Shown in pieces: positions 41,828 through 50,943 of a stretch of DNA of 64,000 bases (positions within the stretch are counted from its first letter, which is position 1; each line of letters opens with the position of its first letter). Both the position numbers and the translations under genes were made by a program. This DNA comes from Streptomyces olivaceus (GTDB taxonomy: Bacteria > Actinomycetota > Actinomycetes > Streptomycetales > Streptomycetaceae). The DNA is taken from NCBI RefSeq assembly GCF_000721235.1, contig NZ_JOFH01000011.1, positions 62,001 to 126,000 of the forward strand, in the 5' to 3' direction. Under the pieces are notes generated by a model. The model did not search any database. It worked only from the letters and a program-made list of their open reading frames with translations, and was not told the DNA's origin.

Positions 41828-43987
41828 CTATCCGGCCAGCGCGAGGACGAGTGGGAGAACCGGGCCGGCTCCGGCCTGGCGCAGGAGGCGCGCCCCGACG
41901 GCCAGGGTCCAGCCGGAGTCGGTGCGGTCGTCGACGAGCAGCACCGGGCCGGGGTTTTCGGCCAGGGCGGTCTCGAGTTCGCCCGGCACCGTGAAGGAGG
42001 CGGCCAGAGCCCGCAGCCGCTGGGCGGAGTTGCTCCGGTGGGCGGCGTATTCGTCGGCGTGAGGCGTGTAGGCCAGGCTGCCCAGCAGCGGGAGCCTGCC
42101 GACCCGGGCCACGCCCTCGGCCAGGGACGTGACCAACCGGGGGCGGGTGCGGGAGGGCATCGCCACGACGCCCACGGGCCTCGCCACGGCGTCGGGAGAA
42201 CCGTCGGCCCACCCGCCCGGCGAACGGGCCCAGTCGGCCAGCACCGTCACCACGGCGGCCAGCACGTCGTCCGGGACGGGGCCGTCGGCCGCCTGCTCCG
42301 CCAGGATCGGCCGCAGCCGGTTGCCCCAGCCGATGTCCGAGAGCCTGCCCAGCGCACGTCCCGTGGTCGCCTGCTGGCCGACGGGGATACGGCCCTTCAG
42401 GTCCATGCCGACCGCGGCGAGCCCGGTCGGCCACATCTTGCGGGGCTCGACCTCGACGCCCGGGCGGTCCAGCTCGCCCGTCGCCGCCGCGAGGGCCTCG
42501 GGAGAGACGGCAGGATCGAGCCAGGGGCCGACGCAGGTGTCGCAGCGACCGCACGGGACCGCCTTCTCGTCGTCCAGCTGCCGCTGCAGGAACTCCATCC
42601 GGCACTCCGTGGTCGCCACGTAGTCCCGCATGGCCTGCTGCTCGGCCTCGCGCTGCCGGGCCACCCACGCATACCGCTCCGCGTCGTAGGTCCACGGCTG
42701 TCCCGTCGCCGTCCAGCCGCCCTTCACACGCTGGACGGCGCCGTCCACGTCCAGCACCTTGAGCATCGTCTCCAGCCGCGAACGCCGGAGGTCCACCAGC
42801 GGCTCAAGGGCCGGCAGCGACAGTGGGCGCCCCGCCTCCTCCAGTACCGCCAGCGTCCGCCGTACCTGCTCCTCGGGCGGGAAGCCCACGGAAGCGAAAT
42901 ACGCCCAGATCGCCTCGTCCTCCCGCCCCGGGAGCAGCAGCACGTCCGCGTGGTCCACCCCGCGCCCCGCGCGCCCCACCTGCTGGTAATACGCGATGGG
43001 GGACGAGGGCGAGCCCAGGTGCACGACGAACCCGAGGTCGGGCTTGTCGAAGCCCATGCCCAGCGCGGAGGTCGCCACCAGTGCCTTCACGCGGTTCGCC
43101 AGCAGATCCTCCTCCGCCTGCAGCCGGTCGGCGTTCTCCGTCTTCCCCGTGTAGGAGGCCACCGGGTACCCGCACTGCCGCAGGAACGCCGCGACCTCCT
43201 CCGCCGCCGCCACCGTCAGCGTGTAGATGATCCCTGATCCCGGCAGCTCCCCCAGCCGCTCCCCCAGCCACGCCAGCCGGTGCGCCGCGTCCGGCAGCCG
43301 CAGCACCCCGAGCCGGAGGCTCTCCCGGTCGAGCGGTCCGCGCAGCACGAGAGCATCCTCGCTACCCGTACCCAGCTGCTCCGCGACGTCCGCGGTCACG
43401 CGCGCGTTCGCGGTCGCCGTCGTGGCCAGCACCGGCACTCCGGCCGGCAACTCGGCCAGCATGGTGCGCAGCCTTCGGTAGTCGGGGCGGAAATCGTGCC
43501 CCCAGTCGGAGATGCAGTGTGCCTCGTCCACCACGAGGAGGCCCGTCGTGGCCGCGAGCCTGGGCAGTACCTGGTCACGGAAGTCGACGGAGTTCAGGCG
43601 CTCCGGGCTGACGAGGAGGACGTCGGTCTCGCCGCGCTCCACCTCACCGTAGATCGCCTCCCACTCCTCCGGGTTGGCCGAGTTGATCGTGCGCGCCCGG
43701 ATCCCCGCGCGTGCCGCCGATTCGACCTGGTTGCGCATCAGCGCAAGCAGCGGCGAGATGATCACCGTGGGACCGGCGCCGCGTCGGCGCAGCAGCGCGG
43801 TGGCGACGAAGTACACCGCCGACTTGCCCCAGCCGGTTCGCTGCACCACCAGAGCCCGCCGACGCTCCTCGACGAGTGCGGCCACCGCCTGCCACTGGTC
43901 CTCCCGCAGCCGCGCCGACCCGCCGGGGTCACCGACGAGCTCGGCGAGGACGGCGTCGGCTTCGGTGCGCAGTTCCGGATGGTCCAT
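41828..43987 (-). CDS. RecQ-family DNA helicase with C-terminal phosphoribosyltransferase-like domain
   Basis: 719 residues. SF2 helicase core: TGWGKS at 51-56, DEAH at 154-157 followed by CISDWGHDFRPDY, ATSALGMGFDKPDLGFVVH (motif V) and QQVGRAGRG (motif VI). A zinc-type CGRCDTC cluster comes next. The C-terminal part ends with a PRPP-loop-like VLLVDDRTDSGWTLAVGARLLRQAGA (about 682-706), the signature of type I phosphoribosyltransferases. This gives a helicase-PRTase fusion seen in actinobacteria. DNA unwinding in repair is expected; the PRTase role is unknown. The start is uncertain (ATG 43987, or TTG 43999 four codons earlier). Confidence 0.87.
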   Translation of the reverse strand: MDHPELRTEADAVLAELVGDPGGSARLREDQWQAVAALVEERRRALVVQRTGWGKSAVYFVATALLRRRGAGPTVIISPLLALMRNQVESAARAGIRARTINSANPEEWEAIYGEVERGETDVLLVSPERLNSVDFRDQVLPRLAATTGLLVVDEAHCISDWGHDFRPDYRRLRTMLAELPAGVPVLATTATANARVTADVAEQLGTGSEDALVLRGPLDRESLRLGVLRLPDAAHRLAWLGERLGELPGSGIIYTLTVAAAEEVAAFLRQCGYPVASYTGKTENADRLQAEEDLLANRVKALVATSALGMGFDKPDLGFVVHLGSPSSPIAYYQQVGRAGRGVDHADVLLLPGREDEAIWAYFASVGFPPEEQVRRTLAVLEEAGRPLSLPALEPLVDLRRSRLETMLKVLDVDGAVQRVKGGWTATGQPWTYDAERYAWVARQREAEQQAMRDYVATTECRMEFLQRQLDDEKAVPCGRCDTCVGPWLDPAVSPEALAAATGELDRPGVEVEPRKMWPTGLAAVGMDLKGRIPVGQQATTGRALGRLSDIGWGNRLRPILAEQAADGPVPDDVLAAVVTVLADWARSPGGWADGSPDAVARPVGVVAMPSRTRPRLVTSLAEGVARVGRLPLLGSLAYTPHADEYAAHRSNSAQRLRALAASFTVPGELETALAENPGPVLLVDDRTDSGWTLAVGARLLRQAGAGPVLPLVLALAG

Positions 43988-44304
43988 GCCTCCATGCAAC
44001 CCGATGACACTGACAATCGGCGAATCCGGACCCGGTCCGGACGACGGGCCGTGTCTCCTCCGGAGGGGGCTCGCGAGGGCGACTCGTGCGTCACCCGGCG
44101 CCTCGGCGGGTAGGGATATAGCACGCGCATCACCCGATATCGGCCGCCGGTCGCAATTGCTCGTTGCCGCATTCCAGTTCGACAGGAAGAATTGAAGTCC
44201 GCTCCCCGCACGGCCCGTCGGTGATCCGGCAGGGCTCCGCTGCGGTGGGCGCTCCCCGAATCCGACCCTGCCCGCAGTGTGGGCGCGTAGCCGAAGGGAG
44301 GAAC
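43988..44304. other. Intergenic region between RecQ-like and hypothetical genes
   Basis: 317 bp separating divergent starts. Two promoters are expected here. I noticed no convincing operator; a GATATAG/CGATATC-like stretch at about 44113-44140 is the only AT-richer part. Confidence 0.4.
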
Positions 44305-44919
44305 GTGACCTTCGGATTCGCTCCGTCCTCGGCGGCCTCGTTCTCGTCGTCCGCCGCGTCCGCCACCCGCATACTCGAACCGGCGGAGTGGGCCGCCGCC
44401 GGAATCCCGCTGCTGCGCAGTCCGCGGGAGGTCGTCAGTGGGCTGCACACGCGGCACCGCCCGGCGCCGGCCACCGCGGTCGTCGCCGTACTGGATCCGG
44501 ACGAACGGCTGTGCGCCAGCGCCTCGTTCACCAGTCGGCGGTCACCGGCCGACGGCTGGGTCTTCCGCAACGCGCTGTTGTCCCAGCTGCGCCGGGTCAT
44601 ACCGCACGATCTGCGCCGGCGCACGCCGGTGCGCACGGCCGTGCTGCTCTACTGCCGTGAGGGCGACGCGCGTTGGACGGAGGAGGACGGCGCGTGGATG
44701 TGGGGCCTGCGAGACGCGTGCACCCTGCACGGGCTGCGCTGCGGCGCGTACATCACACTGACCCGGGACGGCTGGCAGGTCCTCGGCGAGGGCCGCGGCG
44801 GGCGCAGACCGCACGCGGCGTCGGCACCCGAGCCCTTCGCCACCGCGGAGACGCCGCCACCGCCGCCGCGCACCGGCGGGGTCGCCTCGGACGTGCTGCG
44901 CCGCGCGGCCGCCCGCTGA
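44305..44919 (+). CDS. Conserved hypothetical protein (204 aa)
   Basis: Starts at GTG 44305 with GGGAGG in good position. The folded core (about 25-160) contains ILEPAEWAAAGIPLLRSPREVVSGLH, ATAVVAVLDPDERLCASASF, RTAVLLYCREGDARW and GWQVLGEG. The last 40 residues are Pro/Ala-rich. The VVAVLDPDERL and AVLLYCR strands recall the RadC/JAB alpha-beta fold, but catalytic motifs are not obvious. Function unknown. It is separated from both neighbours and probably monocistronic. Confidence 0.72.
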   Translation: MTFGFAPSSAASFSSSAASATRILEPAEWAAAGIPLLRSPREVVSGLHTRHRPAPATAVVAVLDPDERLCASASFTSRRSPADGWVFRNALLSQLRRVIPHDLRRRTPVRTAVLLYCREGDARWTEEDGAWMWGLRDACTLHGLRCGAYITLTRDGWQVLGEGRGGRRPHAASAPEPFATAETPPPPPRTGGVASDVLRRAAAR

Positions 44920-45223
44920 GCGTCACCGGCGCGGCAGGCCGGGCCCCCGCCCCGTTCCGCACTGGGAACGTGTCAGGACCTGGCACACAGGGCGTTCGTC
45001 CACGCAGGGCGTACGCCGTCCCCGTTGTTCCCACGGAGTCGCACTCCGCGCCGGAGCGCAGCCCCGACACCGACTCCGCGCGCCGGCAGGGACCGCACCC
45101 GCGGATGCCGCGTGAAGCAGGCCCGTACCTAAGACGCCCGGCGAGCCGGGAGCACCGTCGCGCGAAGGCCCGGGACGGCACTGTGCGCCGCCCCGGTGTC
45201 CGCCGCACGCGGCGGAACGGCGG
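44920..45223. other. Intergenic region between convergent hypothetical genes
   Basis: 304 bp between convergent stops. GC-rich, and no clear hairpin with long stem, no gene and no repeat was identified. Confidence 0.4.
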
Positions 45224-45853
45224 TCAGACGCCCGCGCCCAGCACCGAGTTGACCCGCTGCGGGTCGCCGCAGACGATCAGCAGGGTGCCGGCCCGGGAGC
45301 GGGCCAGGGGCAGGACGGTGGCAGCGGCGGCTTCGTCGCCGCCGTTGAGCGCGACCACGACAACGGCCCGTGACGCGGCACGGTCCACGGCTGCGGCGTC
45401 GGTGTAGAAGACGTCGTCGCCCGCGTCGTGCTGCGCCCAGTAGGCGGCATCGCCGAAGGACAGTTCGTGGGTGGCCCACGGGTGGGGCTCACCGGTGGTG
45501 ACCACCAGCACGTCGCCGGGGGCACGACCCGAGTCCAGCAGCAGGTCCACGGCCTCTTCCGCGGCGTCGAGCGCGCCTTCGGGAGTGGCCGGGATCAACT
45601 GGATCTGCGGGGCCGACCTGGCGGGCGCGGCAGCGGCGGGGCCCGACGGCGCGGGCTTGGCGGCCGTGTCGCGCGACGCGCGCTGCGCCGGAGCCGCCGG
45701 CCGCGCCGGGCCGGGACGGCCGGGGCGCGGCGGAGCCGCGGGACGGGGGCCGGGTACGGGGCGAGGGGTCGGCGCGGTGCGGCCACTGGCCGGAGTGGCG
45801 CGGGGACCCTGGGCCTTCTCGTGAATCTGAGGCTCCTCGGGAATGAGAGGCAT
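45224..45853 (-). CDS. Hypothetical protein with helicase C-terminal-like domain
   Basis: 209 residues. Residues 1-80 are Pro/Ala/Arg-rich and disordered. The C-terminal 125 residues (DVLVVTTGEPHPWATHELSFG ... DDVFYTDAA ... TLLIVCGDPQRVNSVLGAGV) resemble the last domain of actinobacterial UvrD/NERD-type helicase proteins, but Walker motifs are missing. It may be a derived stand-alone domain with a non-helicase role. The gene lies 68 bp downstream of rnhB on the same strand, suggesting co-transcription. The ATG at 45851-45853 has no strong upstream site. Confidence 0.72.
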   Translation of the reverse strand: MPLIPEEPQIHEKAQGPRATPASGRTAPTPRPVPGPRPAAPPRPGRPGPARPAAPAQRASRDTAAKPAPSGPAAAAPARSAPQIQLIPATPEGALDAAEEAVDLLLDSGRAPGDVLVVTTGEPHPWATHELSFGDAAYWAQHDAGDDVFYTDAAAVDRAASRAVVVVALNGGDEAAAATVLPLARSRAGTLLIVCGDPQRVNSVLGAGV

Positions 45854-45921
45854 GAGCTGATATTAATCAAACGTTGGTGCGACTCGCGTCGGCGGGTGGC
45901 ACTTGACTGCGACCGGAACCG

Positions 45922-46623
45922 TCAGAAATCGAAGCCGAGCTGACCCTCGATCTCCGGAACGCTTCCCTCCGCCCAACTGCGGGCCTTCTTGAGGTGCCGC
46001 CACTGGGGCAGCGCATCAAGATACGCCCACGACAACCGGTGGTGCGGGGTGGGGCCCCGCTCCTCCAGTGCGGCCTTGTGCACGGGCGATGGATACCCGG
46101 CATTGTCCGCGAAACCGAAGTCTGCATGTTCGAGACCCAGTTCGGCCATCATTTTGTCGCGCTGGACCTTGGCGAGCACCGAGGCCGCGGCGACGGCCAC
46201 ACAGGACTGGTCACCCTTGATCACCGTACGGACCCGCCAGGGCACCCCGAGATAGTCGTGCTTGCCGTCGAGGATGACGGCCTCGGGACGAACGGGCAGG
46301 GCCTCCAGGGCACGTACCGCCGCCAGTCGCAGCGCGGCGGTCATCCCCATGGCGTCGATCTCCTCCGGGGAGGCGTGTCCCAGCGCGTGGCACGTCACCC
46401 AGGTCTGCAACACCACGGCAAGTTCCGTGCGTCGCTTGATGGTGAGCAGTTTGGAGTCGGTCAGTCCGGCCGGAGGCCGGCGCAGTCCGGTGACCGCGGC
46501 ACAGACGGTGACGGGTCCGGCCCACGCGCCGCGCCCCACCTCGTCGACACCGGCAATGACCTTCGCTCCGGTCGTGGCGCGAAGAGAGCGCTCGACGGTG
46601 TGAGTGGGTGGTTCGTACGGCAT
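45922..46623 (-). CDS. rnhB: Ribonuclease HII
   Basis: 233 residues. RNase HII removes ribonucleotides and RNA from DNA. The DEDD metal-binding set is visible: Asp27 and Glu28 ([15 protein letters not shown]), Asp119 ([10 protein letters not shown]) and Asp138 ([22 protein letters not shown]). The C-terminal [25 protein letters not shown] stretch is typical. Length is normal. The ATG at 46621-46623 is divergent from nothing close; the TetR gene upstream is on the same strand, 80 bp away. Confidence 0.95.
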   Translation of the reverse strand: MPYEPPTHTVERSLRATTGAKVIAGVDEVGRGAWAGPVTVCAAVTGLRRPPAGLTDSKLLTIKRRTELAVVLQTWVTCHALGHASPEEIDAMGMTAALRLAAVRALEALPVRPEAVILDGKHDYLGVPWRVRTVIKGDQSCVAVAAASVLAKVQRDKMMAELGLEHADFGFADNAGYPSPVHKAALEERGPTPHHRLSWAYLDALPQWRHLKKARSWAEGSVPEIEGQLGFDF

Positions 46624-46704
46624 GGCGCCTCTAGCGTACGCCGCCGTGATCCCCCGGCGACACCCCGGTCTCCCAAGACGGACCGGCGACGCCGAAGGGG
46701 GCGC

Positions 46705-47325
46705 TCAGGCTCCGTCGGGCCGCAGCAGCGGGACCATGAACTGGTCGATCATCCCCTCCAGCTCCTGGTCTTCCCATTCGCTTGCACAAACCTTCGAGCG
46801 ATACATCATCATCGCCGGGATGGCGTCGAAGACGAATCCGTTGGCGGCGTCACGCCGGACCTCTCCTCGCTCTATTCCACGGTTGATGACCTCGCAGAGC
46901 AGCTTGAGGGTCGGTTCGACCAAGCCTTTGACGATGACCGAATGGAAGCGTTCGGCCTCCATGCTGTCGCATTCGTGAATGACCGAGCGCAGAGCGAACC
47001 CGGGCCGGGAGTACATCGCGTCGCGCGCCCTGCGGCACAGCTCCAGCAGGTCCTCGCGCACGCTGCCGAGGTCGGGCACCTTGTCGAAGTCCGGCAGCCC
47101 GGACAGCAGCGCGTCCGCCACGAGGTCCTCCTTGGAGGGCCAGCGCCGGTAGACGGCGGCCTTGCCGGTCTGCGCGCCCGCGGCCACCCCCTCCATCGTC
47201 AGACCCTTCCATCCGACCGTGCTCAGCTGGTCCAGCGCGGCGTCGAGGATCGCGCGTTCCAGTACCGCGCCACGCCGGCGGGAAGGGGTCTGGGCGGAGG
47301 CGGCCACCCAGTGCGAAGCAACCAT
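46705..47325 (-). CDS. TetR family regulator of adjacent efflux gene
   Basis: 206 residues. HTH at about 37-65 (LTMEGVAAGAQTGKAAVYRRWPSKEDLVADAL) and a helical effector domain (TetR_C_16-like, with the VSVIHECDSMEAERFH-type region). Divergent from an MFS exporter. Two near-identical 20-bp palindromes fill the 188-bp gap, so direct repression of the pump and autoregulation are likely. The ATG at 47323-47325 has GGAG about nine bases upstream. Confidence 0.88.
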   Translation of the reverse strand: MVASHWVAASAQTPSRRRGAVLERAILDAALDQLSTVGWKGLTMEGVAAGAQTGKAAVYRRWPSKEDLVADALLSGLPDFDKVPDLGSVREDLLELCRRARDAMYSRPGFALRSVIHECDSMEAERFHSVIVKGLVEPTLKLLCEVINRGIERGEVRRDAANGFVFDAIPAMMMYRSKVCASEWEDQELEGMIDQFMVPLLRPDGA

Positions 47326-47422
47326 GTCGGGGGTCTCCAGAGTGCGGGGGAAGCGGGCATTCGGTGACAAAGTGCGCGTCGCGCGGCCTGAGCCGGGGGA
47401 CCGGACGCGCGACAACGCGCTA

Positions 47423-47442
47423 AGTGAACGGTTGCGTTCACT
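47423..47442. promoter_or_regulatory. TetR operator O1
   Basis: AGTGAACGGTTGCGTTCACT: 8-bp perfect arms around 4 central bases. Repeated 48 bp downstream. Confidence 0.8.
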
Positions 47443-47470
47443 GTCCGCGGGTCACTAACGTGGGAGCAAC

Positions 47471-47490
47471 AGTGAACGCAAGCGTTCACT
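47471..47490. promoter_or_regulatory. TetR operator O2
   Basis: AGTGAACGCAAGCGTTCACT: 9-bp perfect arms around 2 central bases, 24 bp before the MFS start. Same half-site (AGTGAACG) as O1. Confidence 0.82.
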
Positions 47491-47513
47491 AATCCGTTCG
47501 TGGGGGACACACA

Positions 47514-49061
47514 GTGACAACCTCTTCTCTGATACCGGATCAGAAGCCGGGAGCCGCCCGCCGGGAGGGGCATCCCGGCATCGCACTCGCCGTCATCGCG
47601 GCCTGCCAACTCATGGTGGTACTCGATACGACGATTGTGAACATCGCGCTCCCGCACATCCAGAACGCGCTCAGTTTCAGCACCACCGACCTGACCTGGG
47701 TCGTGAGCGCCTACACGCTCACCTTCGGCGGACTGCTCCTGCTCGGCGGCCGGGCCGGGGACATTCTCGGCCGGCGCCGGGTGTTCGTGACGGGCATCCT
47801 GCTGTTCACCTTCGCCTCGCTGCTCGGCGGCTTCGCACAGGAGCCCTGGCAGCTGCTGGCGGCACGCGTCCTGCAGGGTGTGGGAGGCGCAATCGCGTCG
47901 CCCACGTCGCTCGCCCTCATAACGACCACCTTCCCCGAGGGACCCGAACGCAACCGCGCCTTCGGCGTCTTCGCGGCCGTGTCGGCGGGCGGCGGTGCCA
48001 TCGGCCTGCTGGCCGGCGGCATGCTCACCGAATGGCTCGACTGGCGCTGGGTGCTCTTCGTGAACGTGCCGATCGGCGTACTGATCGCCGTACTCGCGCC
48101 GTTGTACATCAGTGAGTCCGAGCGGCACTCCGGACGCTTCGACATCGCCGGGGCGGTGACGTCGACGGCGGGTATGGCGTCCCTCGTCTACGGCTTCATC
48201 CGGGCCGCGGACGAGGGCTGGCGCGACAGTCTGACCATCGGATCCTTCGTGGCCGCGGCGGTCCTGCTGGTGGCCTTCGTCCTCGTCGAGTCGCGGGCCA
48301 AGGAGCCGATCACCCCGCTGAGGATGTTCGCCGACCGCAACCGGTCCGGCACGTACGTGATCATGCTGAGCCTGGCCGCGGCGATGTTCGGCATGTTCTT
48401 CTACATCGTACTGTTCGTGCAGAACGTACTGGGCTACACGCCCATCGAGGCCGGTCTGGCCTTCCTGCCGGTCACGGTGGTGATCGCGCTCGGCGCGGGC
48501 CTGTCCCAGCGGTTCCTGCCCGTCTTCGGCCCGAAGCCGTTCATGATCGCCGGGTCGTCGCTCGCCGCGCTCGGGCTCGGCTGGCAGGCGCTCATCAGCG
48601 CCGACAGCTCCTATGTCGGCGGAATCCTGGGGCCGATGCTGGTCTTCGGATTCGGCATGGGGCTGAACTTCGTGACACTGACGCTGACCGCGGTCTCCGG
48701 GGTCGCCCAGCACGAGGCGGGCGCGGCGTCCGGTCTGCTCAACGCGATGCAGCAGGTGGGCGGGTCGATCGGCCTCGCCATCCTGACGACGGTGTTCGGC
48801 ACCGCCAGCAAGGACGAGGCGAAGCAGCAGGTGCCGGACCTGCTCACGAACGGTTCGGCGGAGCAGAAGGCCGAGTTCGCCCGGACTCAGCAGTTGCCGG
48901 CGCCCTGGGGGCACGAGGTGCTCGCGCAGGGGATCTCGGCGGCCTTCGTCCCGGCCGCCGCCATGGCGGTCCTCGCCCTGGCCACGGCGTGGCTGGTGAT
49001 CAGGGTGCGCAAGAGCGACCTGGAGGCGCTGTCGGGCTCGGCCGGTCCGGGGATGGGCTGA
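47514..49061 (+). CDS. MFS drug exporter, DHA2/EmrB-QacA type (14 TM)
   Basis: 515 residues with about 14 transmembrane segments. Motif A-like GGRAGDILGRRRVF follows TM2. Motif C-like residues in TM5 and the N-terminal LMVVLDTTIVNIALPHIQ (TM1 motif D1) mark a DHA2 proton antiporter. It likely exports toxic or antibiotic compounds; substrate unknown. The GTG at 47514 has GGGGGA upstream. The divergent TetR gene and twin palindromes suggest substrate-induced expression. Confidence 0.93.
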   Translation: MTTSSLIPDQKPGAARREGHPGIALAVIAACQLMVVLDTTIVNIALPHIQNALSFSTTDLTWVVSAYTLTFGGLLLLGGRAGDILGRRRVFVTGILLFTFASLLGGFAQEPWQLLAARVLQGVGGAIASPTSLALITTTFPEGPERNRAFGVFAAVSAGGGAIGLLAGGMLTEWLDWRWVLFVNVPIGVLIAVLAPLYISESERHSGRFDIAGAVTSTAGMASLVYGFIRAADEGWRDSLTIGSFVAAAVLLVAFVLVESRAKEPITPLRMFADRNRSGTYVIMLSLAAAMFGMFFYIVLFVQNVLGYTPIEAGLAFLPVTVVIALGAGLSQRFLPVFGPKPFMIAGSSLAALGLGWQALISADSSYVGGILGPMLVFGFGMGLNFVTLTLTAVSGVAQHEAGAASGLLNAMQQVGGSIGLAILTTVFGTASKDEAKQQVPDLLTNGSAEQKAEFARTQQLPAPWGHEVLAQGISAAFVPAAAMAVLALATAWLVIRVRKSDLEALSGSAGPGMG

Positions 49062-49258
49062 CCCTGCGGCCGCGCGGGCGGGGCGGGGACGGTCGGCGGG
49101 GGTTCCACACCTGTCGGCACCCGCTCCGCCCGGTCGCGGGCGAGGCGCCCGGCCGACGGTCGGGCACGGGGATCCGCGTCGCGGTACGCGGCGTCCTTCG
49201 AGGAGGTACGCGGCGGGGCTCCGTCGCGATGACCGGGGACTCCGTCGTACGCGCCGCG

Positions 49259-50164
49259 TCAGGTCGCCGCCGTCAGCCAGGCGGGCAGCGCCTCGACCCG
49301 CTCCGTCCACGCGGCCGGCGGTGCTCCCGCCTTGCCGGCGGCCACCACACCGCCCACGATCGCGCAGGTCGTGTCCACGTCACCGCCGACCTGGGCGGTG
49401 GTCCAGAAGGCTTCCTCGTAGGTACCGAGGGCGCGGGCGGCGGACCAGAGGGCGAAGGGCACCGTGTCGTGCGCGGTCGTACGCCTTCCGCAGCCCAGGA
49501 CCGCCGCGACGGTCCCCGCGTCGTCGTAGTCGAGCATGTCCCGGGCACGCCGCAGTCCGGCGCCCACCGCGCTCTTCGGCACCAGGGCGATGACCTCGTC
49601 GAGGAGTCGGTGCGGGCCGGGCGGGCCCGACGGGGCCGCGGCCAGCGCGGCGGCGGCAGCCACGGCCATGGCGCCGACGACGGCCTCGCGGTGCTGGTGC
49701 GTGGGGTAGGCCGAGATCTCCGCCTGGTGGGTCGCCTGCTCCGGATCGTCCGCGTACCAGGCGCCGAGCGGAGCGATGCGCATGGCGGCGCCGTTGCCCC
49801 AGGAGCCCTGGCCGTTGAACAGCGCCGCGGCCAGCTCGCGCCAGTCGCCGCCCTCGCGGACCAGCCGCAGCAGCCGGTTGACCGCGGGTCCGTATCCCCG
49901 GTCGAAGTCGTGGTGGTGGGCGAAGGAGTGCGCCAGGGCGTCCTGGTCGACGCGGTGGTGGGCGGCCAGTACGGCGACCACGGAACAGGCCATCTCCGTG
50001 TCGTCCGTCCACTGCCAGGTACCGGGCGGCAGCTCGCGGCGCCCCAGCAGCGGATAGTTCGCGGGCACGAAGAACTGGGAGCCCAGAGCGTCCCCCACCG
50101 ACAGGCCGCGCAGGCTGGCAAGGGCCCGGCCCAGGGGCTCGTCAGGAGATGAATGAGCGGTCAT
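49259..50164 (-). CDS. ADP-ribosylglycohydrolase family protein
   Basis: 301 residues. All-helical DraG/ARH fold: GDALG near residues 24-28, the metal-binding TDDTEM at 53-58 (Asp54, Asp55), and the C-terminal QVGGDVDTTCAIVGGVV (DxDT) that completes the binuclear Mg site. It hydrolyses ADP-ribose from modified protein or small molecules; the target is unknown. It lies 12 bp after the histidine phosphatase gene on the same strand, so the two are very likely co-transcribed. The ATG is at 50162-50164. Confidence 0.9.
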   Translation of the reverse strand: MTAHSSPDEPLGRALASLRGLSVGDALGSQFFVPANYPLLGRRELPPGTWQWTDDTEMACSVVAVLAAHHRVDQDALAHSFAHHHDFDRGYGPAVNRLLRLVREGGDWRELAAALFNGQGSWGNGAAMRIAPLGAWYADDPEQATHQAEISAYPTHQHREAVVGAMAVAAAAALAAAPSGPPGPHRLLDEVIALVPKSAVGAGLRRARDMLDYDDAGTVAAVLGCGRRTTAHDTVPFALWSAARALGTYEEAFWTTAQVGGDVDTTCAIVGGVVAAGKAGAPPAAWTERVEALPAWLTAAT

Positions 50165-50176
50165 CGCCCTGCCACT

Positions 50177-50836
50177 CTATCCGGTTGTTCCGTACGGTTC
50201 CGGATCTCGCCAGCGTTCGAAGGGCCGGTCGAGGGTGTACCTGCCGTCGTCACCGAGAACGAGCATCCGGGTCTCGGCGTTCCCGGGGTTGGACAGCGAC
50301 TCGAACTCGGCGACCGTCCAGTGGAACCACCGCATGCAGAACAGCCGCATGGCGAGCCCGTGCGTCACCAGCAGGACGTTCGGCGGATGGTCGGGGTCCT
50401 CGAAGCTGCGGAACAGGCTCTCCAGGAAGCCTCCGACGCGGTCGTAGACGTCGGCGCCGGACTCGCCCTGGGCGAAGCGGTAGAAGAAGTGGCCGTAGGC
50501 GTCGCGGTACGCCTTCTGCAGGCGCACGTCGTCGCAGTCCTGCCAGTTCCCCCAGTCCTGCTCGCGCAGCCGGGGTTCCTCGCGGACCCGTATGAGGCCG
50601 GGGTCGAGCCGGAAGGAACGGAGCGTCTCGTGCGTGCGGCGGTAGGGGGAGACGTACACGCTGATCCGCTCCCGGCCGAAGACCTCCCGCAGTTCCTTGC
50701 CGGTCGCCTCGGCCTGTGCCAGGCCCTGGTCGGTGAGGGCCAGGGCGTGGTCGGGTTCGCGCTCGTACACGGTGTCGTCGACGTTGCCGGTCGACTCCCC
50801 GTGCCGGACGAGAACGATGCGCCGTGGTCGTGCCAT
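50177..50836 (-). CDS. Histidine phosphatase family protein (phosphoglycerate mutase-like)
   Basis: 219 residues. The RHG signature LVRHGESTGN (His at about residue 12) holds the phospho-acceptor histidine. A second catalytic His sits in VLLVTHGLAMRLF, with the acid residue in the E-containing PYRRTHETLR region. Substrate not predictable (phosphatase or mutase). First gene of a probable two-gene operon with the ADP-ribosylglycohydrolase. The ATG is at 50834-50836. Confidence 0.9.
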   Translation of the reverse strand: MARPRRIVLVRHGESTGNVDDTVYEREPDHALALTDQGLAQAEATGKELREVFGRERISVYVSPYRRTHETLRSFRLDPGLIRVREEPRLREQDWGNWQDCDDVRLQKAYRDAYGHFFYRFAQGESGADVYDRVGGFLESLFRSFEDPDHPPNVLLVTHGLAMRLFCMRWFHWTVAEFESLSNPGNAETRMLVLGDDGRYTLDRPFERWRDPEPYGTTG

Positions 50837-50943
50837 GCCCAGAACCCTAGATCGGGACAGCCCGAACCGGACACTCGTACGGGCCCTGTACGGCGTACGT
50901 CACACAGTCTCCACACCTCGGGGGCCGGGTGGCGGGTCGGAAC

